Positions 6,556-15,685 are shown, counted from the first letter of the stretch. The stretch: DNA of 64,000 nucleotides from Pseudomonadota bacterium (GCA_023451735.1 JAEXYH010000066.1:1-64000), one strand, 5' to 3'. Numbers and translations: made by a program. Notes: generated by a model not told the origin, from the letters alone.

Positions 6556-7923
6556 ATGAAATCGAGCGTATCACTCAGCAAGCGGTTATTGACAGCCGCA
6601 GGAGCTTTCATCACCGTGGCGATGATCGTTGCGACGGTTTTGATCAGCTTTGTTCTGCATCGCTTTATCACCGGGCAGATCGACTTGCGGCTCGATAGCC
6701 AGATCGTCTTCCTCACGTCTGCCCTTCGTACCGATCCCGATGGCAGGATATCGTTGGCGGCAGGCGCCGACGGACCGCCTTTCGACCGTATCCGTCGCGG
6801 CTGGTATTGGCAGGCGGTCGGACCTCGCAATGCCTTGTCGTCATTGTCATTGGCAGGCGAGCGTCTTGACGACAGGCCTGTCGTGCGGGACGGACGACAG
6901 GCTTCTGCAAAGAAAGGTCCGAAGAAGGACGAAGTGCGACCGCGTCCCGCGGACGGCCTTGGTGCCAGCGATGAATGGCTCCATTACCGCATCAAGCAGG
7001 TGGAGATCGCCGGAAAGCCGGTCACCATCATCACGTCCGCGCCGCGGGCAGCGGTGCTTGGTCCGTTGTGGGAGGCACTCACGACCGTTGCCATCGCGTT
7101 CGCCATTCTCGCGCTGGCCCTGATCGCTGCGATGTTTCTGCAGGTTCGATTGGGATTGCGTCCACTTGATCGACTCCGTCAAACCTTGGCCGATATCCGT
7201 TCGGGAAAGACCGAGCGCATTCCAGTACAGCAACCGGAAGAGGTGCGGCCTCTGGTCGAGGAGATAAACGCGCTTCTGGATCAGAACGCCGCGAGGCTCG
7301 AACGGGCGCGCAGGCATGTGGCAAATCTCGCCCATGGCCTAAAGACTCCCCTTGCGACACTGGGTGTCATGGCAGCATCGGATAGCTGTAATCCAGCAGC
7401 GCTCCAGACCCTTTCTGATCAAATGGAGCGTCGCATCCGCCATCACCTGGCGCGTACAAGGATGGCCGCTCTGAGTGGTCCTTTGCGCCCTCGCAGCGCA
7501 ATCAGCGGACGTTTGACCAACCTTTGCGAGACCATGGAAAAGATCTATCGGGATCGTGGCGTCAAGGCCGAGCTTGCCGTTCCGGGGGACCTGATCGTGG
7601 CATGCGAACCTCAGGATTTCGACGAGATCGCAGGCAATCTGATTGACAATGCATTCAAATGGGCAAAAGGGCGCGTTGTCGTTACGGCGTCGGCATTGCA
7701 AGGAGCGATTGCTATCGTCATCGAGGACGATGGTCCGGGGCTCACCTCCGACCAACGGGACCTTGTGTTCCAACCCGGGAAACGCCTCGATGAGGCCACG
7801 CCCGGGTTCGGTTTCGGACTTTCGATTGCAAGCGAGCTTGCCGAACTTTACGGAGGCAGCCTCAGCATCGCGCCTACCGTTGGAAGCGGTTTGAAGGCGG
7901 CGATAACACTGCCATCCGGATAA
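6556..7923 (+). CDS. PhoQ-like sensor histidine kinase
   Basis: A 455-residue membrane histidine kinase. One helix lies at about residues 10-32, a periplasmic domain follows, and a second helix at about 170-195 leads into a HAMP linker. The dimerisation box has His near residue 260 (NLAHGLKTPLATLG). The ATPase domain shows the N box (NLIDNAFKWAKG), G1 (EDDGPGL) and G2 (GFGFGLSIASELAELYGG). The start at 6556 is preferred over an in-frame GTG at 6514 that lies inside the regulator gene. It should phosphorylate the regulator encoded just upstream. Confidence 0.9.
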   Translation: MKSSVSLSKRLLTAAGAFITVAMIVATVLISFVLHRFITGQIDLRLDSQIVFLTSALRTDPDGRISLAAGADGPPFDRIRRGWYWQAVGPRNALSSLSLAGERLDDRPVVRDGRQASAKKGPKKDEVRPRPADGLGASDEWLHYRIKQVEIAGKPVTIITSAPRAAVLGPLWEALTTVAIAFAILALALIAAMFLQVRLGLRPLDRLRQTLADIRSGKTERIPVQQPEEVRPLVEEINALLDQNAARLERARRHVANLAHGLKTPLATLGVMAASDSCNPAALQTLSDQMERRIRHHLARTRMAALSGPLRPRSAISGRLTNLCETMEKIYRDRGVKAELAVPGDLIVACEPQDFDEIAGNLIDNAFKWAKGRVVVTASALQGAIAIVIEDDGPGLTSDQRDLVFQPGKRLDEATPGFGFGLSIASELAELYGGSLSIAPTVGSGLKAAITLPSG

Positions 7924-7940
7924 GCAAAAAGGAGGCAACC

Positions 7941-8579
7941 TTGCGTCAATCCGTGGATAGTTGTGTCTCGCGGTCAACGATACTGACGGCGACGCCGGTC
8001 GTCGTGGCGCTTCTGCTCAGCGGCGTGATTTCGTTTTCCTATAACTGGAAGCTTAAGACATTCCGGGACGCGGCCGACCTCACGTTCCGAACCATCTCCG
8101 GAGTTGATGGTGTCCTGCTCCGGCTGCAGGATGCCGAGACCGGGCAGAGAGGATACATCATCACGGGCGCGGGCAATTATCTGGCACCATTTGAGGACGG
8201 TCGTCGCGATCTCAACAAGATGCTGGAACGTCTGAAGTCGTTGATGTCCGACAACGAAGCCCAGTTGACGCGCCTTTTGCGATTGGAAAAACTGTCACGC
8301 GACAAGCTTGCCGAACTGTCGGAGACAATCAATGTACGCGAGACATTGGGCTATGAGGCGGCGCGAGAGCGCGTGGTCGCCAATCTTGGCAAACAAACAA
8401 TGGACGAAATTCGCGTAGTTACCGCAGAAGTGCGCCGAGCGGAGGAGACATTGCTAGAGGAGCACGTTGGCAACGCCCGCTTTGCCGAGAGGATGATAAT
8501 TTTCGTCGCTATCGGCTGCGTTATGCTCTCTCTACTCGGGCGTTTCCTAGCACATCTACTACAAAAGCGCCTGACTTAA
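7941..8579 (+). CDS. CHASE3-domain membrane protein without kinase output
   Basis: A 212-residue protein with a TTG start at 7941, backed by a strong ribosome site (AAGGAGG at 7929-7935). A helix at about residues 13-33 and another near 185-205 flank a periplasmic helical CHASE3-type sensor with the hallmark LQDAETGQRGYIITG and a long helical hairpin. CHASE3 normally precedes HAMP, kinase or cyclase domains. Here the frame stops after the second helix. It is 17 bases downstream of the histidine kinase, so it may be an accessory sensor or a truncated receptor. Confidence 0.75.
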   Translation: MRQSVDSCVSRSTILTATPVVVALLLSGVISFSYNWKLKTFRDAADLTFRTISGVDGVLLRLQDAETGQRGYIITGAGNYLAPFEDGRRDLNKMLERLKSLMSDNEAQLTRLLRLEKLSRDKLAELSETINVRETLGYEAARERVVANLGKQTMDEIRVVTAEVRRAEETLLEEHVGNARFAERMIIFVAIGCVMLSLLGRFLAHLLQKRLT

Positions 8580-8818
8580 GTTTCGCGGTGCTCGACAGGT
8601 GAATGCGGTAAGGTTGATGCTTCATCCCGCTATCGACCAAAAATAACAGACGTATCGAAGTGACCATCGCGTTGATCTAGGCGAGTTGGAGCTTGGCGAC
8701 CGCTGCGTCCGAATAAGGATTCGGAGAAGGAGTCCGCGTCTCGATGAGGACGGCGACCACCGCGCTCCCTAAACCCTCGGAGCATGATCAAGGTAGATGC
8801 CGCAGAGCGCCATCACAT

Positions 8819-8842
8819 GACCGCTTTTGGCGCAAAGCGGAC
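8819..8842 (+). repeat. Palindromic intergenic repeat, copy 1
   Basis: This is a copy of a 24-base element whose core TGGCGCAAAGCGGAC (8828-8842) recurs with little or no change at 11539-11562, 20635-20658 and 33484-33507. The arms CCGCT and AGCGG can pair across the GGCGCAA centre. Confidence 0.6.
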
Positions 8843-9019
8843 ATCTTAATCGTTTTGGAGCTGGGGGTCTGCGCAATCGAACCAAATTTTTGTGTGCGGT
8901 TGAAGACTCATTGACGGGCTTGTGTGGGTTAAATTTCGCTGCGCAAAATGAGTCAAGCATTGTCCGTAAGCCGCACCGCAAATGCGTCCGTTGCGCCACA
9001 CCTGTAATCGAAATTCTTG

Positions 9020-9036
9020 TTTGAAATAATTCTAAG
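9020..9036. promoter_or_regulatory. Possible Irr iron-control element
   Basis: TTTGAAA-TAA-TTCTAAG matches 11 of 14 fixed positions of the rhizobial ICE consensus TTTAGAA-N3-TTCTAAA. It lies 69 bases upstream of a TonB-dependent siderophore receptor, a typical Irr target. The match is imperfect, so this is a suggestion. Confidence 0.35.
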
Positions 9037-9104
9037 CCTGGACGCGTTTGATGGGCGCGCCGGCACGGATATCAGTCGCTCATTGATTCATTTCGGGGCT
9101 GATA

Positions 9105-11426
9105 ATGTCGAATTCTAGTAAAGCGCGCTTTTTCGCTCTAGGTTCGGTGAGCGTGTTCGCCATCTCCTGCGGTGGCATCGAGATCGCTGCCGCTCAATCT
9201 TCTCTTCCGGCAGTGACTGTGGACGCTCCGAAGCCTCGTCAGGCTCGTCCGAGCGCAGCGCGCCGGCCGGCCGTGGTCCGTAACGTCGCGCCTCGGCGCG
9301 CTACGACGGCGCTCCAGCGGACCGAAGCTGTCAGATATGTCACGCCAGCGACAGGCACGCTGGGTGCGTCACCGGCACCATATGCCGGAGGACAGGTTGG
9401 CAGGGGAAGCCAACTGGGTTTTCTAGGTAATCGCAGCATAATGGACACGCCGTTCAGCCAGACAAGCTTCACTGCCGAACTCATCCAGAACCAACAAGCT
9501 CGAACGATTTCGGACGTGCTTCTGAATGACCCGTCGATCCGCTTGGTCACGCCCTACGGCAACGGTACGGACGGCATCTTTATTCGAGGCTTCTATTACG
9601 ATAGCGGCGACTACGCCATGAATGGGCTGTTTGGCGTCGCTCCGTATTACTCAACATCCGCCAATTTCATCGAGCGTGTCGAAGTTCTCAAGGGACCGAA
9701 TGCCCTTCTCAACGGCATGCCGCCACTCGGCGCGGTGGGCGGAACGATCAACCTCATCACCAAGAAGGCGCCGGACTTCGACATCACCCAACTCACGGCA
9801 ACTTACGCATCGAAGAGCCAGTTTGGCCTCAACATAGATGTCGGCCGACGTTACGGCGATCAGAAGGAGTGGGGCGTCCGCTTCAATGGCGGATACCGCA
9901 ACGGCAATACGGCATACGACCGTCAGACTGACGAGTTCGGAAACGCCGTGCTGGGCCTCGATTATCGCGGGGAGCGCATTCGCTGGTCGGCCGATATCGG
10001 ATATCAAAGCGACAACCTTACACCTCCGCTGCGGCAGATCTCCATCGCAGGTGCTGCGGCCGGCGGGACCGTTCCCAACAATGTAGTACCAACCGCCCCG
10101 GCGGCCGGCTCAAATTACATGCCCGAATGGGCGAGGTGGAAGCCGCAGGACACGTTCGCGATGTCCCGCGCCGAAGCGGACGTCACCGACAACGTCACGG
10201 TCTTCGGGGCGGTCGGCTATCACTACAGCACCATCGACCTGGTCTATCCATCGCCGTCCATCGCATCGACATCAGGCACCTGGGCGGCGGTTCCCTTCAA
10301 GGGAAGCTACACCTACGAAGCCTTCACGGGCGAAGCAGGCCTACGAGCCGACTTCGACACCGGTCCCGTCAATCACCTCGTCACCGCGAGCTACGCGGCG
10401 CTCGATCGGCCAACCACCGCTAACGTAGCGAGGCCCGCAACCGGCGCAATTTTCTCCAACATCTACAATCCGGTCGCGGTGCCGATACCGAACTTCAACA
10501 GCCCATTTCAGGCCTATAACAACAGCGTTTCGCAATCCAGCTACGGTGTTGCCGATTCGATGTCGATCCTCGATAAGCGCGTCCAGTTGACCGTAGGCGC
10601 TCGTCGGCAGACGGCGTCGGTGACGACGGGCAATATTCTGCCGGCAGCCTTGGTGGGGCTGAACGGAACGGTCGAAAGCTCGGTCTGGACGCCCGCATAC
10701 GCAATCGTGGTCCAGCCGGTCGAAAATCTCTCTCTGTATGCGAACTACATCGAGGGTCTATCAGTCGGATCGACCGTCGGTGTCGGATTCGCAAATGCCG
10801 GCCAGACGTTCGCGCCTCTGCAGACGAAGCAAATCGAAGCCGGCGTGAAACTCGACGTCGGGCGCATGACCGCGACTTTGGCCGGTTTCGAGATCACGCA
10901 GCCCGGAGTCATCAACATTCCCGCCGCCACCTTGGGCGGACTTCCGACACAGGCCGCCGACGGCGAACAGCGCAATCGCGGCATCGAACTGAACGTCTTC
11001 GGCGAGGTTTCGCCTGAAGTGCGTCTGTTGGGCGGTCTCGCTTTGATCGACGGAAGGCAGGTCCGGACGCAGGGAGGCATCTACGACGGGAAGGTGGCAG
11101 TCGGCGTTCCGACATTTACACTGAACATCGGCGGTGAATGGGATCTGCCGTTCGTAAGGGGGCTCACGTTCACCGGACGCGTGGTGCATACGGGCGAACA
11201 ATTCGTCAATCCAGAAAACACCCGTGTCCTCCCGGAGTGGACGCGCGTCGATCTTGGTGCCCGCTACACGTTCCTATCTCCGTGGAACGGCAAGCCGATC
11301 GTGGTGCGCGCGAACGTGGAGAACGTCGGCAACAACGCCTATTGGGCGGCTGCATATGCAGGCGGCAACGTGCTTTCGCTTGGGGCGCCGAGAACGTACC
11401 TGCTGTCTACGACCTTCAATTTCTAA
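9105..11426 (+). CDS. TonB-dependent siderophore receptor
   Basis: A 773-residue outer-membrane receptor. The N-terminal export signal (SVSVFAISCGGIEIAAAQS) is followed by a TonB-box-like LPAVTVDAP and a Pro/Arg/Ala-rich linker. The plug domain covers about residues 110-230, with the conserved ERVEVLKGPNALLNGMPP and GGTINLITKKA. A 22-strand barrel ends in the typical aromatic terminus STTFNF. Homologues import ferric siderophores using TonB-ExbBD energy. No exporter, reductase or ABC partner lies nearby. An Irr-like motif upstream suggests iron control. Confidence 0.92.
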   Translation: MSNSSKARFFALGSVSVFAISCGGIEIAAAQSSLPAVTVDAPKPRQARPSAARRPAVVRNVAPRRATTALQRTEAVRYVTPATGTLGASPAPYAGGQVGRGSQLGFLGNRSIMDTPFSQTSFTAELIQNQQARTISDVLLNDPSIRLVTPYGNGTDGIFIRGFYYDSGDYAMNGLFGVAPYYSTSANFIERVEVLKGPNALLNGMPPLGAVGGTINLITKKAPDFDITQLTATYASKSQFGLNIDVGRRYGDQKEWGVRFNGGYRNGNTAYDRQTDEFGNAVLGLDYRGERIRWSADIGYQSDNLTPPLRQISIAGAAAGGTVPNNVVPTAPAAGSNYMPEWARWKPQDTFAMSRAEADVTDNVTVFGAVGYHYSTIDLVYPSPSIASTSGTWAAVPFKGSYTYEAFTGEAGLRADFDTGPVNHLVTASYAALDRPTTANVARPATGAIFSNIYNPVAVPIPNFNSPFQAYNNSVSQSSYGVADSMSILDKRVQLTVGARRQTASVTTGNILPAALVGLNGTVESSVWTPAYAIVVQPVENLSLYANYIEGLSVGSTVGVGFANAGQTFAPLQTKQIEAGVKLDVGRMTATLAGFEITQPGVINIPAATLGGLPTQAADGEQRNRGIELNVFGEVSPEVRLLGGLALIDGRQVRTQGGIYDGKVAVGVPTFTLNIGGEWDLPFVRGLTFTGRVVHTGEQFVNPENTRVLPEWTRVDLGARYTFLSPWNGKPIVVRANVENVGNNAYWAAAYAGGNVLSLGAPRTYLLSTTFNF

Positions 11427-11441
11427 AGCTTGTTTTCAAGA

Positions 11442-11464
11442 AGGCGGCTCTTAACGAGCCGCCT
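11442..11464 (+). terminator. Hairpin downstream of the siderophore receptor
   Basis: A perfect 9-bp stem (11442-11450 with 11456-11464) with a TTAAC loop starts 15 bases after the receptor stop. No U-tract follows, so termination may be imperfect or need Rho. Confidence 0.6.
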
Positions 11465-11538
11465 GCGTGAGAGAGCGGGGCGAGGATCTCCGACTGAGTT
11501 ACGTTAAAGGGGCTTCCTCTTTTGACTGGGAAACTCCT

Positions 11539-11562
11539 GTCCACTTGTGGCGCAAGGCGGAC
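11539..11562 (+). repeat. Palindromic intergenic repeat, copy 2
   Basis: A variant of the 24-base element (core TGGCGCAAGGCGGAC at 11548-11562), with arms GTCC and GGAC. It is one base different from the other copies in the core. Confidence 0.55.
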
Positions 11563-11628
11563 ATGGTCAGCAGCCTTGTGCAGTCGGCGAATAAGCGGAA
11601 CCGCGTCTTAGTGCTTTCGCGTCGTGAA

Positions 11629-11964
11629 TCATACGCACGGGGTAACAAACGAAACCATGGATCCTGTCCACGCGGTGGTGATCGTTGCGGCTAATGCCGA
11701 CCAGAACGCAATTCTGCATGTAAACTGGAGAGGATCGAAAGCTGTACCCGCCATCCTTTTTCGGCAATAGATGACAAGCGCGAACAGTGCCGCGAGGTGC
11801 AGGATCCAGATCGCCAACATCATCGCGCGATGTGACGAGATGGCCACATCCATCGCGCATCCGACGGCCTGTGCTGCGTACATCGTTACGAAGGCCGATG
11901 CCCATAGCGCCCATGCGGCCACGATCAGCAATAGCGAGGCAGGATGCTCCCGGCGATCCGTCAT
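11629..11964 (-). CDS. Small membrane protein at the end of the oxidase operon
   Basis: A 111-residue protein with three hydrophobic segments (LLLIVAAWALWASAFVTMYA near the N-terminus, MMLAIWILHLAALFALVIYC, and SALAATITTAWTG). The ATG at 11964 overlaps the stop of the subunit I-III gene (ATGA), which fixes the start and implies coupling. I know no named family. Its place as last gene of a terminal oxidase operon suggests an accessory or assembly subunit. Confidence 0.75.
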   Translation of the reverse strand: MTDRREHPASLLLIVAAWALWASAFVTMYAAQAVGCAMDVAISSHRAMMLAIWILHLAALFALVIYCRKRMAGTAFDPLQFTCRIAFWSALAATITTAWTGSMVSFVTPCV

Positions 11965-14483
11965 GATCCCATCACCCGCGGAAGCCCGTAGACGACCAGC
12001 AAGGTTACGGCCCCGATGACGGCGGTGTAGCCATGCCAAAGCGAGCCGATGCGCAGATCGACGCTTCGTATCTGTGAGATATAGCCGGTCCTGCTGCGCG
12101 AGATCCCGAAGCCGGCCAGCAGTGCGCCGATCGCTGCGTGGATCGCCACATAGATCACGATGATGAATATCGCCGCGGCATAGGCATGCCGCGTGACGTC
12201 TGGAAGCGTGAGGGCGATCGTAGCGCCGCCGGAGACGGTCAGTAGATGTCCAGCCGTCGCTGCCAGCAGCGCGATTTCCCGGTCGCGAGCAACCGCCGCG
12301 CGGGAGGCAGCCATCTGCCCGCCGATCATGCTGAGTCCCAAGCCGCATATGGTCAACAGCACCGGCGTCGCCGACCAAGTGACGAAGGCGGGTGGCGGCC
12401 AGTTCGGCGCCACGACCCACAGAAACAGGATGCCGAAAGTCAGGGAGGTGAATGCGGTAGCGTCGGCTGCGATCAGAAGCGCCATCGCCCACAGGGAGGG
12501 CGGGCGTGCAGCTTCGCTGTGCAGAACGGCTGTTGCCTCATTTCCCACCGGCAAGGTACCGCGGTCGCTGCGCTCTCCGGACGAAGGCGTCCAGATAAGG
12601 AACGTCACGGCCAGCGCAATGAGCGCGACGAGTGCGAGCATGTAGAATTTGAACAGGACCGCAAGAAAGAATGCGCCTGTCACCAGCGCACTGATCAAGG
12701 GCAAGAAGGTCCGGTTCGGCAAACGAATGATCTGCTCGATCCGTCCCGACATCACATCGACGCCCAGCGTTTCGAGCCAGCCATGGCGGGCGAAACCGAG
12801 ATAGCCGGACCCTGTCGCAAGCCGGTTGCCGAGATCGTTGCTTTCGGCGAGCGGCGCCCGCGACCCTGCATCCGGCAGCGACGCGAAATTGTAACTGACC
12901 GGCGGGGTCGGCGTTGCCCATTCCAGTGTGTTGGCCTTCCACGGATTGCGTGTGCTTCGCCGGCCGAAGCGCCATTGCAGCAGCACGTCGATGGTGAATA
13001 GTGCAAAGCCAATGGCCATCACGAAGCCGCCGACCGAGGAGATCAGGTTGGGCCATTCCCAGCCGCTATCGGCTGCATAAGTGGTGATGCGGCGGCGCAT
13101 GCCGAGCAGCCCAGTCCAGTGCATGACGAGGAATGTCAGATTGAAGCCGATGATAATCATCCAGAATGCGGGAATGGCGAGGCTGTGCCGCGCCGCGCGT
13201 CCGGTGAAATGCGGCAGCCAGTAATAGGCCGCGGCCAGCATCGGGAAAATGAAGCCGCCTACCAGCACATAATGCATGTGGGCGACCACGAAATGGGTGT
13301 CGTGGACCTGCCAGTTGAACGGCACGACTGCCAGCATCACGCCGGTCAGGCCACCCAGCACGAACACCGAGAAGAAGCCGAGGAGATAGAGCATCGGCAC
13401 TTTGAGCTGCGGCCTGCCCATCGCCAGCGTGCCGATCCATGCGAAGATCTGCACCCCCGTCGGTACCGCGACCGCGGTACTCGCCGCAGAAAAGAACGCC
13501 AGTCCGAGATGCGGGATGCCCACCGTGAACATGTGGTGGACCCAGAGCCCGAAGCTCAGGAATGCCAGCGCGACAATGCTGACCACGATCCAGCTATAGC
13601 CGACGATCTCGCGCCGCGCGAAGATCGGCAGGATCGTGGAAACCATCCCTGCTGCCGGCAGGAAGATGATGTAGACCTCGGGATGGCCGAACAGCCAGAA
13701 CAGATGCTGCCACAGCAACGCGTCGCCGCCGCGCGTCGGATCGAAGAAGGGCAGGCCGAAGGCGCGCTCGATCTCCAGCAGGACCGAACCGAGGATCAGC
13801 GGCGGGAAGCCGAACAGCATCATGAAGGCGGTGACCAGAAGATACCACGCCAGCAACGGCATCTTGTGCAGCGCCATGCCGGGCGCCCGCATCTTCAGGA
13901 TCGTGGTGATGATCTCGATCGCCGCCGATAATGCCGAGATCTCGACGAAGGTGACGCCGATCAGCCAGAGATCGGCATTGATGCCGGGGCTGTAGGTCTT
14001 CGAGGTGAGCGGCGCATACATGAACCAGCCGCCATCTGGCGCGAGGCCGGTCAGCAGGCCCATGATAAGGATGGAGCCGCCGAACAGATAGCACCAGTAG
14101 CCATAGGCACTGAGCCGCGGAAAGGCCATGTCGCGTGCGCCGAGCATTTTCGGCAGCAGATACATCGCAAGCCCTTCGAACATGGGTATGGCGAACAGGA
14201 ACATCATCACCGTGCCATGCATGGTGAAGATCTGATTGTAGATGTCGGATCCGAGAAATGCGCTACGGGGCGTGGCAAGTTGTGCGCGGATCAGCATCGC
14301 CAGCACGCCGCCGACGCCGAAGAACACAAAGGCCGTGATGATGAAACGGCGGCCGATGATGTTGTGATTCACCGCCGACAGCCGGCCGAGGCCTGGAGGC
14401 GTGCCCCAGATCGCGTCGAGCTGCTTGTGCAGGCGGATCGCGCTGCTCGGGCGGGTAGGTTGGACAATTTGTTCGTCGATCAT
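11961..14483 (-). CDS. Heme-copper oxidase subunit I with fused subunit III-like domain
   Basis: An 840-residue polytopic protein. Residues 1 to about 540 are a subunit I: the heme ligand region MHGTVMMFLFAIP, the CuB/Tyr motif GHPEVYIIFLP, CuB histidines in LWVHHMFTVG, and heme ligands in DTHFVVAHMHYVLVGG. The Glu of GHPEVYI marks an A-type oxidase. The usual Asn after DMAFPRL is Ser here. Residues about 590-840 resemble subunit III helices. Subunit II lies upstream with ATGA overlap. Because that subunit lacks CuA ligands, the complex is probably a quinol oxidase reducing O2 in the inner membrane. Confidence 0.9.
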   Translation of the reverse strand: MIDEQIVQPTRPSSAIRLHKQLDAIWGTPPGLGRLSAVNHNIIGRRFIITAFVFFGVGGVLAMLIRAQLATPRSAFLGSDIYNQIFTMHGTVMMFLFAIPMFEGLAMYLLPKMLGARDMAFPRLSAYGYWCYLFGGSILIMGLLTGLAPDGGWFMYAPLTSKTYSPGINADLWLIGVTFVEISALSAAIEIITTILKMRAPGMALHKMPLLAWYLLVTAFMMLFGFPPLILGSVLLEIERAFGLPFFDPTRGGDALLWQHLFWLFGHPEVYIIFLPAAGMVSTILPIFARREIVGYSWIVVSIVALAFLSFGLWVHHMFTVGIPHLGLAFFSAASTAVAVPTGVQIFAWIGTLAMGRPQLKVPMLYLLGFFSVFVLGGLTGVMLAVVPFNWQVHDTHFVVAHMHYVLVGGFIFPMLAAAYYWLPHFTGRAARHSLAIPAFWMIIIGFNLTFLVMHWTGLLGMRRRITTYAADSGWEWPNLISSVGGFVMAIGFALFTIDVLLQWRFGRRSTRNPWKANTLEWATPTPPVSYNFASLPDAGSRAPLAESNDLGNRLATGSGYLGFARHGWLETLGVDVMSGRIEQIIRLPNRTFLPLISALVTGAFFLAVLFKFYMLALVALIALAVTFLIWTPSSGERSDRGTLPVGNEATAVLHSEAARPPSLWAMALLIAADATAFTSLTFGILFLWVVAPNWPPPAFVTWSATPVLLTICGLGLSMIGGQMAASRAAVARDREIALLAATAGHLLTVSGGATIALTLPDVTRHAYAAAIFIIVIYVAIHAAIGALLAGFGISRSRTGYISQIRSVDLRIGSLWHGYTAVIGAVTLLVVYGLPRVMGS

Positions 14484-15244
14484 GGCGCTTCCTGCGTGAG
14501 ACGCCGCAACTGATCGGCATAGGACGCGGCTAGATGCGCCTCCACGGTGAACTGCATATCGGTGTAACCGGTGCCGCTGAACTCGGCGCTGACGCCATGA
14601 TAGGTGCCCGGCTGTGACGCCGACAGCCGGATGACATTGATGTGCCCGGGGATGGCGTCAATCTTGCCACCGAGGCGCGGAACCCAGAATGAATGGATCA
14701 CGTCCGCGCTTGTCACACGCACATCCACGGGTCGGCCGGCAGGAATATGCAGCACGTTGCGCGACGCACGCGCGCCATTATCGGCATCGGGATAGATAAA
14801 GGACCATTCCCATTGCCGGGCTTGCGCATCGATGCGGAGAACATCGCCGGCACCGGGATGCGCCAGCAAGCGCTCGCCAGTGAAGAGGGCGTAGATGAGC
14901 AAAGGCGTCAGCACGATAGCCGGCAGCACCAGCCCGCCACCGATCAGCCACAGGTTCGGTGAGGTGGCTGCGGCTGCGCCCGGCTTAAGGAAGGTCCAGA
15001 GCAGCAAGCCCATCACGCCCGCAAACAGGAGACAGCCGCCGATCAGCATCACCCACCAGAGTTCGGCAATCGAACCTGCCGACGGGCCGGCCGGATCGAG
15101 CGTCGAAAGCGGTCCACCACAGCCGGCGAGCAACAGCGCCGTGGCCGCGACAGTAGAGATCGTGAACTTTAATCTGGTCTGAGGTGTTAGGTTCGGAAGA
15201 GGTAGCCGATGCCGAACACGATCTCGGAAGAAATCGCCAAACAC
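14480..15244 (-). CDS. Oxidase subunit II, lipoprotein lacking CuA (quinol oxidase type)
   Basis: This membrane-anchored periplasmic subunit carries a lipobox (TALLLAGC), two helices (WWVMLIGGCLLFAGVMGLLL and LVLPAIVLTPLLIYALF) and a cupredoxin domain (QWEWSFIYPD, then SFWVPRLGGKIDAIPG). In cytochrome c oxidases the CuA loop is CxExCGxxHxxM. Here it reads SAEFSGTGYTDM, so both Cys and the His are gone, as in CyoA. No ATG precedes the signal in frame. GTG 15244 is the nearest acceptable start and is uncertain. It would overlap the divergent gene at 15209. Confidence 0.85.
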   Translation of the reverse strand: MFGDFFRDRVRHRLPLPNLTPQTRLKFTISTVAATALLLAGCGGPLSTLDPAGPSAGSIAELWWVMLIGGCLLFAGVMGLLLWTFLKPGAAAATSPNLWLIGGGLVLPAIVLTPLLIYALFTGERLLAHPGAGDVLRIDAQARQWEWSFIYPDADNGARASRNVLHIPAGRPVDVRVTSADVIHSFWVPRLGGKIDAIPGHINVIRLSASQPGTYHGVSAEFSGTGYTDMQFTVEAHLAASYADQLRRLTQEAP

Positions 15245-15685
15245 GATACGACGTCGGTCGTGGCGCTGGCGGGACATCCCATTCATGCCATGCTGGTTGC
15301 ATTCCCGATCGCGCTGGTGATCTCCACGCTCGGCTGCGACATCTTCTATTGGTGGAGCGGCGATCCATTCTGGGCGCGTGCCGGGCTTTGGGCGAGCGGC
15401 TTCGCGTTTTGGCTGGGAATTGCGGCCAGCCTTGCGGGCACGGCGGAATTGCTGCTGGTACCAGGCATCCGCAAGCGCGCCGCGAGCTGGACACATGCCA
15501 TTGCCGGCGTGACGCTGCTGTCCATCGCCGGCGCAAACTGGGGACTCCGCCTGATCGACCACGAGGACATCTTGCCGGTCGGCCCGGTGATATCTCTGCT
15601 CGGCGCGATCTTTGTCGGCATTGCGGGCTGGCATGGTGGCAAGCTGGTGTTCGATCATGGCCTGGCGGTTTCGGCGAATGACTGA
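15209..15685 (+). CDS. DUF2231 family membrane protein
   Basis: A 158-residue membrane protein with four hydrophobic helices and the family hallmark GHPIHAMLVAFPIALVISTL near residue 23. His residues in GHPIH and later helices have been suggested to bind redox cofactors in this family, but no function is established. It is encoded opposite to the oxidase genes, starts inside the 5' end of the subunit II gene, and overlaps the convergent CopD-like gene by 31 bases. A ribosome site (GGAAGAGG) precedes the ATG. Confidence 0.8.
   Translation: MPNTISEEIAKHDTTSVVALAGHPIHAMLVAFPIALVISTLGCDIFYWWSGDPFWARAGLWASGFAFWLGIAASLAGTAELLLVPGIRKRAASWTHAIAGVTLLSIAGANWGLRLIDHEDILPVGPVISLLGAIFVGIAGWHGGKLVFDHGLAVSAND

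Larger units (their letters stand above)
8580..9104. other. 525-base intergenic region
   Basis: No convincing gene is seen. The region holds a palindromic repeat element at 8819-8842 and an Irr-box-like motif at 9020-9036 near its right end. Short frames on both strands here have non-protein-like composition. Confidence 0.6.

Noticed and set aside
12246..13931. Long plus-strand frames across the oxidase subunit I gene (12246-13001, 13119-13931)
   Set aside because: They are shadows of the 840-residue gene with Arg/His/Gln-rich, non-protein-like composition.
15245..15658. An N-terminal extension of subunit II starting at an ATG at 15658
   Set aside because: The extra 138 residues are antisense to the DUF2231 gene and have His/Arg/Asp-rich noise composition; the lipobox would be far from the N-terminus.
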